Of a stretch of 64,000 nucleotides of DNA, positions 9,623-18,525 are shown one piece after another. Each line of letters opens with the position of its first letter. Position 1 is the stretch's first letter. The DNA is from JADKAV01 sp963732355 (lineage in GTDB: Bacteria; Actinomycetota; Actinomycetes; S36-B12; UBA10799), in the NCBI GenBank assembly GCA_963732355.1, contig CAVSZD010000007.1, positions 826,161-890,160 of the forward strand. The letters are read 5' to 3'. The translations under genes were made by a program, and so were the position numbers. The notes beneath the pieces are model-generated. The model was given only the letters and a program-made list of their open reading frames with translations, ran no database searches and was not told where the DNA came from.

Positions 9623-11054
9623 ATGCATCCGAGGATCGACGGCCTCACGGCCGCACAGCACGACCGGGCGACCGGGGCCATCGTCGGCATGGCGGTAGGA
9701 AACGCGCTGGGCAATGGTTACGCCTTCGACCCCCGGACCACACCGGAGAGACATCGTGATGCGCGCCGGCGGCCTCGGACCCTATGGTGCCGGCGAGTGG
9801 GCCGACGACATGGCCATGTCGCTCCCCCTGCTGGACCTGCTCGCGGCCGGGCGCGACCTGAATTCGGAAACTGCCCAGGACGAGGTCGCTGCCGCCTGGG
9901 CCAAATGGTTCGCAACCGCCAAGGACGTCGCCCCGATCATCGGTAAGGTCCTGAGCGCCTACGACCCCGAACAGGGAGCGGCCTCCCTGCGCAACAAGGC
10001 CAGGGAGATCTACTCCCCGGATGCCAGCCCCGCCGGCAACGCCTCTCTGATGCGCACCACACCCTTGGCCCTGGGTTTCCTGCAGGACCCCGACGGACTC
10101 GCGGCGGCGTCACGGGCCTACAGCGCGCTGACCCACGGCAGCTCCCAGGCCGCCGACGCCTGCGTCCTTTGGAACCTCGCCCAACGCGAGGCCATCCTCA
10201 CGGGAACCTTCGACCTCGGTGCCGGCCTGCCCTGGGTTCCGGACTCGCGCCAGGAGTCCTGGGAGCAATTGCTGATCAAGGCTGAGATCGGCCTTCCGCA
10301 AGACTTCGCACTCCACAACGGGATAGTCACCAGTCTGGTCCAGACCGTGTGGTCGGCGATCAACCTCGTGGATGACCAAGGGCCGGAGCACTTCGAGAAG
10401 ACGCTGAGGCTGGTCATCGGCGCCGGGGGCGACACGGCAACCGCGGGTGCCGTCGCCGGTGGGCTGCTAGGGGCGCGCTGGGGCGTTTCGGCCATCCCGT
10501 TGAAGTGGCGCCGTTACGTGCACGGCTGGCCGGGCATCACCGACGCCGACCTGATCCGCTCCGCGTGGCAAGTCCTAGCCGGTCAACCCTGGCCCGCGCA
10601 GTTCGGCGAGGACCCGTTGGCCGTACCGGTGTTCCAACACCCCGCCGACCCTGGCGTCTGGCTCGGCGGCGCGGCGGGGGTGCGCCCGTTGCCTGCAGGG
10701 GTGGACACGGTGGTCTCGTTGTGCGACCTCGGCGTTGATCAGATGCCCTTGCCGACCCCCGCACCGACTGCCCACATACGCGTGTGGCTTAACGACTCCG
10801 AAGATCCGCAGGACAACCTCAACCTTGCGCTGGTGGCTGAGCAAGCCACCCGGGTCATCATGGACCTGCGCAATGAGGGTTCCAACGTCTACGTGCATTG
10901 CCTGGACGGGCGCTCCCGCACCGCCTTCATCGCCGCGCTGTACGGCGCTCGGGTGGGCAGGGCCTCGGCTTTGGAGATGTTGGGCGAGATCCAATCGGTG
11001 GCACCGGCCGCTCAACCGAACGCACTGTTCCGGTCCTACCTACGCGGGGCCTGA
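9623..11054 (+). pseudogene. ADP-ribosylglycohydrolase fused to a dual-specificity phosphatase domain, one frameshift
   Basis: The N-terminus (MHPRIDGLTAAQHDRATGAI then VGMAVGNALGNGYAFDP) is in one frame, and everything from DIVMRAGG onward is in the next. One extra base at about 9752 (in GAG-A-GAC) accounts for it. The first ~300 residues are an ADP-ribosylglycohydrolase with EWADDM and GGDTATAGAV. The last ~110 form a phosphatase domain with the CX5R loop HCLDGRSRT. Two metal-ligand positions differ from the family pattern (TDDT is ADDM, DTDT is DTAT), so hydrolase activity is doubtful. A strong ribosome site GGGGAGGG precedes the ATG. Error versus real inactivation cannot be settled here. 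Confidence 0.8.
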
Positions 11055-11770
11055 GTCAGCGCTGGCTGGCGAACCAGGACCGAGCCGCTGCCACCATCGC
11101 CCGCACGCCGATTCCTGCGTGACTCGTCGCTGCCGTCAGGGCCCGCCCGAACCCGCCACCGGCCCACTGTCCGAATCTGCAGGTTGATCAAGGACCACGC
11201 CGATCCCTCAGCACACCCCCGCCAACGCCGCATGAGCCTGCAGATCCGGACACGCCCCCCGGTCTACCCGCCTGAGTCAGCGCTTGCGAACCACGAGCGC
11301 TGCCACCATCGCCCGCACGCCGATCCCGCGTGACTCGTCGCTGCCGTCAGGGCCCGCCGCAGCACTCCCACCCGACTGCACTGTCGAACGGCCGATCCCT
11401 CAGCACACCCCCCCTCACCGCCATGAGCCTGCAGATCCGGACACGCCCCCCGGTCTACCCGCCTGAGTCAGCGCTGGCTGGCGAACCAGGACCGAGTCGC
11501 TGCCACCATCGCCCGCACGCCGATCCCTGCGTGACTCGTCGCTGCCGTCAGGGCCCGCCGCCGGCACACTCGCCAACCCGCCACCGGCCCACTGTCCGAA
11601 TCTGCAGGTTGATCAAGGACCACACGAGCCGACCCCTCAGCACACCCCCGCCATCACCGCAATGAGCCTGCAGATCCGGACACGCCCCCCGGTCTACCCG
11701 CCTGAGTCAGCGCTGGCTTGCGAACCAGGACCGAGTCGCTGCCACCATCGCCCGCACGCCAACCGCAATC
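11051..11770. repeat. Four tandem copies of a 190-240 bp unit derived from an amidohydrolase 3' end
   Basis: Units start with CTGAGTCAGCGCTGGCTGGC at 11051, 11463 and (with small changes) 11272 and 11702. The rightmost copy is the genuine 3' end of the amidohydrolase gene (11707 on the minus strand). The other three repeat about 60 bp of its last codons followed by a shared spacer. Each spacer has CTGCAG-centred inverted arms (TGTCCGAATCTGCAGG and CCTGCAGATCCGGACA). The leftmost copy begins inside the stop codon of the convergent gene ending at 11054. No protein-coding role is apparent. Confidence 0.85.
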
Positions 11771-12876
11771 GCACGCTCATCCACGTCGAAGGTCGAGGCG
11801 TGCAGGTCATGGGTCTCACCGTTGCCGTTGTGTACCCCGAGACGCGCGTAGCAACCCGGCACCCGGTCCACGTACCACGCGAAACTGTCCCCGCCCCATG
11901 ACTGCTCGGTGGGTACGACCGCTTCCTGCCCGAACTCCTCGGCGATGGCGTCGGCCCACAGCGCGGTCGGTTCGACGTGGTTCTCGACCGGCGGCACGCC
12001 CTGCCGGTGGTAGAGCTCCCACTGCACACCGGAGTCGCCCAGGATCTGCTCAACGGACTCGTCGAGCAACCGCCCCAGCGCCTCCCACACGACCCGGTCG
12101 GGGGTCCGCAAAGTGCCGGTCAATACAGCCTTCGCCGGGATCACGTTGGCTGCGTCGCCGGAGGCCACCGCACCCCAGACCAGCCGGATCGGGCCCTTGT
12201 CCGCTCGTTCCACCCGCTCGGTGAGCACCTGCGGCAGGCGCAGCGCCAACTCGCTCATGACGGTGACCAGATCCACGGTCGCCTCGGGTCGTGCTGTGTG
12301 ACCGCCCGGCCCGTGCAAGGTGACCCGCACGACGTCGGAGGCAGACGAGACCGGACCGGTGCGCAAGCCGATATGCCCGACGTGTTTCTTGGGATCGCAA
12401 TGCAGGCCGAAGATGACCCCGACATCCTCCAGGTGCCCCTCGTCGATCACGTCGATCGCCCCACCGGGCACGCTCTCCTCAGCCGGTTCGAAGATCAACC
12501 GCACCCGGCCGCCCGGTGAGTTCGACGCAAAGTACAGGCCCGCTCCCAGCACGATCGCCGTGTGCACGTCGTGCCCGCACGCGTGAGCCACACCTTCGAT
12601 GTGGGAGCGGTAGGGGGTGTGGCATTCGTCGGCCATGGCCAGCGCGTCGATGTCAGCGCGCAGGGCCAGCACCGGACCGTCGCCTGTCCCCACATCGCAG
12701 ATCAGGCCGGTCCCGCAGTTGAGCACTTTGGGTTCGAGGCCCGCCACCTGCAGCCGGCGAACGACCGCCGCCGTTGTACGGGTCTCCTGCTCCGACAACT
12801 CCGGGTGGGCATGCAGATCACGCCGGAAGGAGATCAACTCCTCCCCACGGGTGGCCAGGAATTCGCTCAGGCTCAC
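11707..12876 (-). CDS. M20-family amidohydrolase (N-acyl-amino-acid hydrolase type)
   Basis: A 389-residue M20D-type metallohydrolase. The start FRRDLHAHPELSEQE is diagnostic, then LRADIDALAM and the metal site HACGHDVHTA near residues 98-107, EPAEE (catalytic glutamate region) and GPGGHTARP in the dimerisation/lid domain. Relatives hydrolyse N-acyl amino acids, hippurate or peptide-like amides; the substrate is not predictable. The ATG overlaps the stop of the upstream glutamate-cysteine-ligase-like gene (ATGA), so the two are co-translated. Its last ~20 codons are the source of the tandem repeat array that follows. Confidence 0.9.
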   Translation of the reverse strand: MSLSEFLATRGEELISFRRDLHAHPELSEQETRTTAAVVRRLQVAGLEPKVLNCGTGLICDVGTGDGPVLALRADIDALAMADECHTPYRSHIEGVAHACGHDVHTAIVLGAGLYFASNSPGGRVRLIFEPAEESVPGGAIDVIDEGHLEDVGVIFGLHCDPKKHVGHIGLRTGPVSSASDVVRVTLHGPGGHTARPEATVDLVTVMSELALRLPQVLTERVERADKGPIRLVWGAVASGDAANVIPAKAVLTGTLRTPDRVVWEALGRLLDESVEQILGDSGVQWELYHRQGVPPVENHVEPTALWADAIAEEFGQEAVVPTEQSWGGDSFAWYVDRVPGCYARLGVHNGNGETHDLHASTFDVDERAIAVGVRAMVAATRSWFASQR

Positions 12877-14010
12877 GGCCGCAACTCCACAGCCAGTTCT
12901 TCACGCAACAGTGTGACCACATCCTCCAACGAACCGCCCCCGGCGACGACCGCACGCTGGCGCTTGGCCGAGGATCCCTTCTCCAGAATCTCACGGACGC
13001 TGTTGAGCGCATCCGTAGTCCCGAGTTCTCGGGCGACCGGTTGCAGGAAATCCACGATCTCGGCGATGTTCTCCTTGAACGGCTGGGTCGTGCCGCTGCT
13101 GTCGATCATCACCGCGCCGTCGAGGCCGAACCGGCTGGCCCGCCACTTGTTCTCGCGCGCGACCCAGCTGGGCAGGTCGGGCAGTGGCTCCCCGGCGTCG
13201 ACGCGCTGGTCCATCCACACCACCAATGCCTGCGCCAGCGCCGCGATCGCGCGCACCTCGCGCAGGGTGGGAATGCCGTCGCACATGCGGAACTCGATGG
13301 TCCCGTAGGTGGGGTGCGGCCGGATGTCCCACCAGACCTCCTTGACGCTGCGGATGGTCTCGGCCTTGATCAGCGCGGTCATGAACCGCTCAAAGTCCGC
13401 CCAGTCCTTCATCCACGGCGGCAGCCCGGAGGTCGGCATGATCTCGAAGATCTTCGCGCGGATGCTGGCCAGTCCGGTGTCGTCACCCATCCAATAGGGG
13501 CTCGAAGTGGACAGCGCGAGCATCTGCGGCAGGAAGCCCAGCAGCGAGTCGATGAACTTGATCGACTTCTCCTTGCCGCGCACGCCGACGTGGAAGTGGA
13601 CCCCGTGGATGGCCAACCGCCGGGCCGGCCAGCCGATCTCGTCGATGAGGCGTTGGTAGCGCTCGCCGGGGCTCAACCGCATCGCGTCCCAGTCCGCGAA
13701 CGGGTGCGTCCCGGAACTCTGCATGGCCAGGCCGCGCACGTCGAGCAAGCGGCTTGAGTTCCAGCAGCGTGCCCTTGAGGTCGGCCACCGCCTCGTCGGG
13801 GTTCTGGCACACCCCCGTGATGACCTCGATGCTGGAGTTGAACAGCTCGTGCTTGGCTTTCGGGTGTTCGTTGTCAGGATGCTCGGCCCCGACGATGCCC
13901 AGGATCTCGTCGGCGACCTCGACATATGCGCCGGTTGCCTTGTCCACCACCCCGTACTCCACCTCCACGCCGAGGCTCGGGCCTTCAGAGGGAACAAAAT
14001 CCACGCGCAT
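12873..14010 (-). pseudogene. Carboxylate-amine ligase / glutamate-cysteine ligase 2 family enzyme, one frameshift
   Basis: The start MRVDFVPSEGPSLGVEVEYG and the segment HELFNSSIEVITGVCQN belong to the GCS2/YbdK ligase family. The remainder, from LLDVRGLAMQSSGTHPF through HGVHFHVGV, VWWDIRPHPTYGTIEFRMCD and ENKWRASRFGLDG, is in another frame. One extra T at about 13748 explains the break; the joined protein has the usual ~375 residues with all family motifs. Such enzymes ligate an amine to the gamma-carboxylate of glutamate (for example gamma-glutamylcysteine); the exact product is uncertain. It is coupled by overlap to the M20 amidohydrolase. Confidence 0.82.
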
Positions 14011-14162
14011 GGCGCTCACGGTAGGGGTTTCGAGGCGCGCGTGGCGCGGGGTGAGGTGCAACCGGCCACTCCGCGCCGACCGGTGGGGGATGGGCCTGTT
14101 TGGGGCTTGCACCTCTCGGGTACCATGAAATGGCCCTCGACGGCAGACGTCGTAGGACCAAG

Positions 14163-14235
14163 GTCCCCATCGTCTAGCGGCCTAGGACTCCGCCCTTTCA
14201 AGGCGGCAGCGCGGGTTCGAATCCCGTTGGGGGCA
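14163..14235 (+). tRNA. tRNA-Glu (anticodon TTC)
   Basis: A 73-base cloverleaf: acceptor GTCCCCA with TGGGGGC, an anticodon stem CCGCC/GGCGG around loop CTTTCAA (anticodon TTC at 14197-14199), and a T arm with GGTTCGAATCC. No encoded CCA. First of three clustered tRNAs. Confidence 0.96.
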
Positions 14236-14270
14236 CGTGGTACCCGGTTCGGCTTAGGCTGGACCAGTAA

Positions 14271-14344
14271 GGCCCCGTAGCGCAGTTGGTTAGCGCGCCG
14301 CCCTGTCACGGCGGAGGTCGCCGGTTCGAGCCCGGTCGGGGTCG
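14271..14344 (+). tRNA. tRNA-Asp (anticodon GTC)
   Basis: A 74-base cloverleaf: acceptor GGCCCCG with CGGGGTC, D arm with AGTTGGTTAGC, anticodon stem CCGCC/GGCGG around CTGTCAC (anticodon GTC), and T arm with GGTTCGAGCC. No encoded CCA. Confidence 0.96.
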
Positions 14345-14365
14345 CTCAAGTCCCTCGGGACTGAC

Positions 14366-14439
14366 GGCCAGGTAGCTCAGTTGGTACGAGCGTCCGACTG
14401 AAAATCGGAAGGTCGGCGGTTCGACCCCGCCCCTGGCCA
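14366..14439 (+). tRNA. tRNA-Phe (anticodon GAA)
   Basis: A 74-base cloverleaf: acceptor GGCCAGG with CCTGGCC, anticodon stem CCGAC/ATCGG-type around CTGAAAA (anticodon GAA), T arm GGTTCGACCCC, discriminator A, no encoded CCA. Last of the Glu-Asp-Phe cluster; accessory-type genes follow it. Confidence 0.95.
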
Positions 14440-14775
14440 CCTCAGAAAAATGGCTCTGATCAGGGCCTCTCCTCACTGATCAATTGAGGGCTCTACAGGG
14501 TGGTCTGAAGGTGGAGCAAACCTGTAGCGAAATTGTGGGTGTAAGAGCTCAACTTCGTTGCCACTGCCCCTGGATTCGCCGACTCAAACACGAGCTCCGG
14601 CCGGCCAGCTACCGCCGGATCGGCAATGAGATGGAAGACGGCCTACTACAGATTCAATGAGCCCGTGTGCTCGATATTCATTCGTGCGCCAGTACCAACC
14701 CTCTGCCGTGCGCGACGAGGTCTGCGACCCTGGCAAGCGACGAGCGCGGCCACCGAGAGCCGAACGTACGCCGGG
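14440..14775. other. Gene-free stretch after the tRNA cluster
   Basis: About 336 bases, slightly less GC-rich than the surroundings, between tRNA-Phe and the AAA_14 ATPase gene. No convincing gene, integrase remnant or second copy of the tRNA 3' end could be recognised. Position downstream of a tRNA would suit an integration site, but no attachment repeat was found. Confidence 0.5.
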
Positions 14776-16062
14776 CTAGGGGGCGAGCAGACCGAGGGGG
14801 ACGACGGCGATGCCATCGCGGCGGCGGTAGGCGTGGGGTCCGGTGTTGATGACGACGGCGTCAAGGAGGGACTCACCGAGCTGGCCGGCGAGCCACTGAA
14901 GGTGGGTGACGTCTCGGTCGTCGACCGTGGCGTTGAGTTTGATCTCGATTGCGACGACATTGCCGTCGTCGCGGATGAGGATCAGGTCGATCTCGTGATC
15001 ACCATTGCGTGTGCGCAGGTGGCCGACAGCGGCGTCAGCCACTTGAGCGGGGACGCGGACGCACAGCGTGGCCAGCGATTCGAAGAGGTGGCCGAGCATG
15101 GTGCCGGCCTGGGGGCCGAGTGGCTGGCCTTCGCCGTCAAGGAGGGCTGTGAGGCTCGTGCCGAGGAGCCGGGCGGCCAGGGCGGGATCAGCGAGGTGGT
15201 GCTTGGGCGCCTGCCCGAGTCGGGCCAGGGGGCGCCCGGTGGGCGTCCACGCGGGCACGGGGTCGAGCAGCCACAGCTGGGTCAGGACGTCTCGGTAGGC
15301 GATGCTCGTGCTGCGGGCGGGCTTGTCGGCCTGGCCTGGCGTGGCGGCGTCGAGCAGGCGCGAGTAGCTCGCGGTCGAGGCCGTGGCCGCGGCGTACGCA
15401 CGCAGCCAGGCGAGCATCGCCTCGGGCTTGCGCACGGCCAGGCCCTGTTCGGGCACGTCGCGGTCGACGGCGTTGTGCAGGTAGGAGTCGAGCTGGAACC
15501 TCAGTGCCCGTGCACTCAGGCCGCGCAGCCCGGGGAACCCAGAGGCCAGGACCTCCTCGGCGTAGTCGGCCAGCCGCAGGTCGCACTGGCCTTCAACGGA
15601 CGGCCGCTCCCCGGTCAGCAGGGCCCTCAGGCTGACCACCGGCCGGGCGACCCCCCTCTCGGACAACGTCATCGGGCGCATCCGCAACCGGCCAATGCGC
15701 CCAGCCCCGGAATGCGCTGTCGCGCCCAGCGCAGGAGCGGCGGAGCCGACGAGCAGAAACTGGCCACCGGTCGAGTCCTCGTCGATGACCCGGCGCACGA
15801 CGTCCCAGACCTCCGGAACCTTCTGCCACTCGTCGATCAGCAACGGCCGGACCCGGCCCCTGACCATCTCCGGGTCGGCCTCGACGGCGGTACGGTTCGC
15901 ACGCGAATCCAGCCTGAGCAGGCCATCGACCCGCTGCTCTGCAGTGGTCGTCTTTCCCACCGCCTTCGGGCCGTCGATGGCGATGGCCGGAACCTGCGGG
16001 AACAACTCGTCCAACTCGTAATCGATGATCCGGCGGAGGTAATCCACTGATGAATCATACAA
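14776..16062 (-). CDS. AAA_14/DUF4143 ATP-binding protein
   Basis: A 428-residue member of the AAA_14 + DUF4143 group. The N-terminus has IAIDGPKAVGKTTTA (Walker A) and LLIDEWQKVPEVWD (Walker B). DUF4143 covers the C-terminal half: GFPGLRG, then KHHLADPALAARLLG and a PD-(D/E)XK-like end (HEIDLILIRDDGNVVAIEIK). These proteins are widespread accessory genes of unsettled function, possibly mobile or toxin-like. The start is TTG at 16062; GTG at 16047 is an equally good alternative. It is the first of several accessory genes after the tRNA cluster. Confidence 0.85.
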   Translation of the reverse strand: MYDSSVDYLRRIIDYELDELFPQVPAIAIDGPKAVGKTTTAEQRVDGLLRLDSRANRTAVEADPEMVRGRVRPLLIDEWQKVPEVWDVVRRVIDEDSTGGQFLLVGSAAPALGATAHSGAGRIGRLRMRPMTLSERGVARPVVSLRALLTGERPSVEGQCDLRLADYAEEVLASGFPGLRGLSARALRFQLDSYLHNAVDRDVPEQGLAVRKPEAMLAWLRAYAAATASTASYSRLLDAATPGQADKPARSTSIAYRDVLTQLWLLDPVPAWTPTGRPLARLGQAPKHHLADPALAARLLGTSLTALLDGEGQPLGPQAGTMLGHLFESLATLCVRVPAQVADAAVGHLRTRNGDHEIDLILIRDDGNVVAIEIKLNATVDDRDVTHLQWLAGQLGESLLDAVVINTGPHAYRRRDGIAVVPLGLLAP

Positions 16063-16079
16063 TATGCAGGAATTAAATC

Positions 16080-16116
16080 AGTCAATTCGCATGACTCGAA
16101 TGAGTCAATTCGCATG
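16080..16116. repeat. Short direct repeat upstream of the AAA_14 gene
   Basis: AGTCAATTCGCATG occurs twice (16080-16093 and 16103-16116), separated by nine bases, just upstream of the ATPase start. It is AT-richer than the flanks and could be an operator or promoter element; nothing more can be said. Confidence 0.4.
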
Positions 16117-16165
16117 TAAGCCCCACGACAGCGAATCGGCAATGACCGAGGCTTCGGGCGGGTGG

Positions 16166-16350
16166 TCAGGGATTCAGGTCGCTGAACGCCGCACCGAAGG
16201 CGCGTTGGCGAAGGTGAAGCGGATCTTCAGCGTCCACGACGTGGCGGAGGTCGGCTTCGCGATCGAGCATCAAGACGTTCAGGATCCGCGGCCCGTGCGC
16301 CCGTTGCCATCAGTGAACGGGTGGAGCGCCCCGGTCGCCCCGCCGTTGGC
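16166..16350 (-). pseudogene. Remnant of a Fic-domain protein
   Basis: Leftward, one frame reads ALHPFTDGNGRTGR, the Fic AMPylation motif HPFxxGNGR, then stops. The next frame continues RILNVLMLDREADL and ends in RAFGAAFSDLNP with a stop at 16166. No upstream Fic helices or start are present. This is therefore a broken tail of a Fic gene, with at least one frame change, lying just upstream of an intact VapBC pair. Confidence 0.7.
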
Positions 16351-16419
16351 GAAGGGTTTAGATCCGCAGCCCCACACAGCACGAGCGGGTTTGCTGTGTT
16401 TTTGTGATACTGTGTTCCT

Positions 16420-16659
16420 GTGAAGAACCTCACTGTCACATTGCCCGATGAGGTGTATCGATTAGCGCGGGTTCGCGCCGCCGAATCGGGGATGTCGGTG
16501 AGTGCGTTGGTCGCCGCGTACCTTCGATCCCTCGAGAGCAGTTCTGCTGAGTTTGACCGCCTTGCACAACAACAACGGGATGTCGTTGCGAATCTCTCCG
16601 AGTTCCGCGCCGCCGATAAATTGAGTCGAGAAGAGGTCCACGAGCGTGCAGTTCGTTGA
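16420..16659 (+). CDS. vapB: Ribbon-helix-helix antitoxin, VapB-like
   Basis: A 79-residue protein starting MKNLTVTLPDEVYRLARVRA followed by AAESGMSVSALVAAYLRSL: a classic ribbon-helix-helix DNA-binding start (beta strand NLTVTLPDE, two helices). The C-terminal half is charged and probably wraps the toxin. It starts at GTG 16420, and its last 14 bases overlap the PIN toxin gene, giving a translationally coupled toxin-antitoxin operon. Autoregulation is expected for the family; no clear operator palindrome was picked out. Confidence 0.85.
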   Translation: MKNLTVTLPDEVYRLARVRAAESGMSVSALVAAYLRSLESSSAEFDRLAQQQRDVVANLSEFRAADKLSREEVHERAVR

Positions 16660-17053
16660 TACCAACGTTCTGCTTTATGCGATCTCGACCCATCCGTCCG
16701 AGAGCACGAAGGCCCAGATCGCGCGAGGACTCCTCGATGCCGCAGACATCTGCTTGTCCACACAGGTGCTGCAGGAGTTCTACGTTCAAGCCACCCGCAG
16801 TTCCCGGCCAGACCCCCTCTCCCATTCCCAGGCAGCGGCGCTGGTTGAGGCATTCACCCGGTTCTCAATTCAGGACGTGACCGTTTCGATCGTGCGTGCG
16901 GCCATCGAGACGATGCAGCGGTTCAACGTGTCGTATTGGGATGCTGCAATCATCGAGGCGGCTCGGGAATCTGGATGTACCGAACTGCTCTCCGAGGACC
17001 TCTCAGATGGACAGGACTACAACGGCGTCACCGTGGTCAACCCATTCGTGTGA
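16646..17053 (+). CDS. vapC: PIN-domain toxin, VapC family
   Basis: A 135-residue PIN ribonuclease: FVDTNVLLYAIS (first Asp), QVLQEFYVQATR (Glu), SYWDAAIIEAARESGC (third acidic site) and LLSEDLSDGQDYNGVTVVNPF, the typical VapC ending. It starts at GTG 16646 inside the antitoxin gene. All acidic metal ligands are present, so it should be an active toxin. This is the second PIN system of the window and belongs to a different antitoxin class from the one at 4.5-5.1 kb. Confidence 0.9.
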   Translation: MQFVDTNVLLYAISTHPSESTKAQIARGLLDAADICLSTQVLQEFYVQATRSSRPDPLSHSQAAALVEAFTRFSIQDVTVSIVRAAIETMQRFNVSYWDAAIIEAARESGCTELLSEDLSDGQDYNGVTVVNPFV

Positions 17054-17091
17054 GGCCCTCACCGGTGGCCGGGGCTCGCGTTAGGTTCATC

Positions 17092-17568
17092 TCAAGCCCT
17101 GGCCCGCAGGTACTCCGTCACCGTCGGCCAGTCCGGGAAGTCCTTCGCCCCGAACTCGATCACCTCACCCTTGAACTGATCGGCGCCGTTCTTGTGCGGT
17201 CGATCATCGACCAGGAAGTGTCCACGGTTCAGGTTCTTGTGGTGGGACAGGATCAGTCGCTTGTAGGCCGGGTTCTCTTCCCCATCGACATACTCGTGCT
17301 CACCGAAGTGCAGGTGAACCCACTCGATTTTGTGCTGCCATGCGCTGGTGTTGTGCCAGGGCGCGGTGGACAGGATGTAGGTGTCGAACAGACCCGACAA
17401 CTCGTGGAACGCCTCGATCGCTCCGGTCATCGGCTGCATCACCGCGAAGACGCCGGGGATCTCGTCAACGCGGTCTTTGTACTCCCGAAGCACACTGGGC
17501 GCGATCCCCTCGAGTCTGGTCTTGAAGTCAACCAGTGTGTTGTCCATGTCGATGTAGAGCGTCTTCAC
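17092..17568 (-). CDS. HAD-family 5'-nucleotidase (deoxyribonucleotidase type)
   Basis: A 158-residue HAD hydrolase. Motif I is YIDMDNTLVDF, the middle has ILSTAPWHNTSAW (motif II-like), and LVDDRPHKNGADQF is the acidic motif IV. This matches the small 5'(3')-deoxyribonucleotidase family, which dephosphorylates nucleoside monophosphates. The start is GTG 17568, preceded by a strong GGGAGG; the longer frame upstream overlaps a different gene and is rejected. It is transcribed leftward after two unknown genes. Confidence 0.85.
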   Translation of the reverse strand: MKTLYIDMDNTLVDFKTRLEGIAPSVLREYKDRVDEIPGVFAVMQPMTGAIEAFHELSGLFDTYILSTAPWHNTSAWQHKIEWVHLHFGEHEYVDGEENPAYKRLILSHHKNLNRGHFLVDDRPHKNGADQFKGEVIEFGAKDFPDWPTVTEYLRARA

Positions 17569-17621
17569 ATCGTCCTCCCTTTCTTGACTGCGAGCAGACT
17601 TTGCTGCGGTCAACGCGGTCG

Positions 17622-18521
17622 CTAACCACCCGACGGCGTCGTAAGCGGCCTCGGGTACACGACCACGCTGGCCCCGTCTTGTTCGTTCTTCCAGTGCGGC
17701 GTGGACAGCAACTTGATCAGCTTCTTGCGCTTCATCCCGCTGATCTTGCGCTCGTCCCAGTAGCCGCCCAACGCCAGCCGACGCAGCTTCTTGGCGCTCA
17801 GGCGGCGCAGCTTCTTCTTCGGCCACCAGTACTCCGACGGCCTGCCCGGCCCGAACTTCTTGGCCCGACGGGGAGGCGGCTCCGGCGCTTCCTCCTCCGC
17901 CGAGGGCAACTCCGGCACGTCACCAGGAAGCTCACCGGCACCCCACATGGCGAACACGTCGCTGAACACCTCGTGCTGGCACTCGTGCTCAGTGTCGGGG
18001 AAGGCGCACTGGGTGATCCGGCCAACGGCCATCTGATACAAGGGGACGTAACAGCATTCGGCCAGCAGGCCGAGCATCAGATCGGGCACCGTCCAGTCCT
18101 CAAGCATCCAGCGGTCCACGCCGCGCTCGACGTAGATGTCCACAAGGTCCAAGCGTGTGAAGCCTCGATCCAAGACGAGCTCGGCCTCCCAGTTGTAGTG
18201 CAGCGCGCGATCCAGCCCGTCGGACATCGGCCAGAACGGCGAATAGCTACCCACCAACTCAGCCGACGACGCAGGAGCAACCTGCAGCATCATCGCCCAC
18301 GGATGCCCGTCCGGGCCCACCCCGTGGAACCCACCGAACTGAAACGGCAGGTGGGAGCCGAGGAAGTCGGCCTCGAGCTGGTCGTGCTGATCCCGACCGA
18401 ACTGGACCAGACTCGCGGTCGCCACGAGTTCGGCGTCCAGATCAAGGTTGACGCCGGCCTGCCAGAGCCCGGTCATCCGCGAACCCGGTTCGAAGTAGAA
18501 GGAATCGAAGAAGTACCCCAT
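17622..18521 (-). CDS. Unknown protein with a basic Lys/Arg-rich C-terminal region
   Basis: A 299-residue protein not recognised. The first ~210 residues are acidic-to-neutral and aromatic-rich (MGYFFDSFYFEPGSRMTGLW, HYNWEAELVLDRGFTRLDLV). A Pro/Glu linker (PSAEEEAPEPPPRRAKK) leads to a strongly basic stretch with repeated KKLRRLSAKKLRRLA and KRKKLIKLLS, resembling Lsr2/SAP-like nucleic-acid-binding tails. It starts four bases after the stop of the upstream unknown gene, so the two form an operon. No signal peptide or membrane segment. DNA or RNA binding by the tail is inference. Confidence 0.6.
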   Translation of the reverse strand: MGYFFDSFYFEPGSRMTGLWQAGVNLDLDAELVATASLVQFGRDQHDQLEADFLGSHLPFQFGGFHGVGPDGHPWAMMLQVAPASSAELVGSYSPFWPMSDGLDRALHYNWEAELVLDRGFTRLDLVDIYVERGVDRWMLEDWTVPDLMLGLLAECCYVPLYQMAVGRITQCAFPDTEHECQHEVFSDVFAMWGAGELPGDVPELPSAEEEAPEPPPRRAKKFGPGRPSEYWWPKKKLRRLSAKKLRRLALGGYWDERKISGMKRKKLIKLLSTPHWKNEQDGASVVVYPRPLTTPSGG

Positions 18522-18525
18522 CACA

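Noticed and set aside
9740..9765. Programmed frameshifting in the ADP-ribosylglycohydrolase fusion
   Set aside because: There is no slippery heptamer or following structure, and similar single-base breaks occur in unrelated genes across the window.
11284..11901. Small repeated proteins encoded in the tandem array
   Set aside because: The frames simply translate the repeated amidohydrolase 3' end and its spacer; there are no ribosome sites and no conserved start.
14626..16050. Long rightward open frame opposite the AAA_14 ATPase
   Set aside because: It has no family similarity and is the antisense shadow of the ATPase, common in GC-rich DNA.
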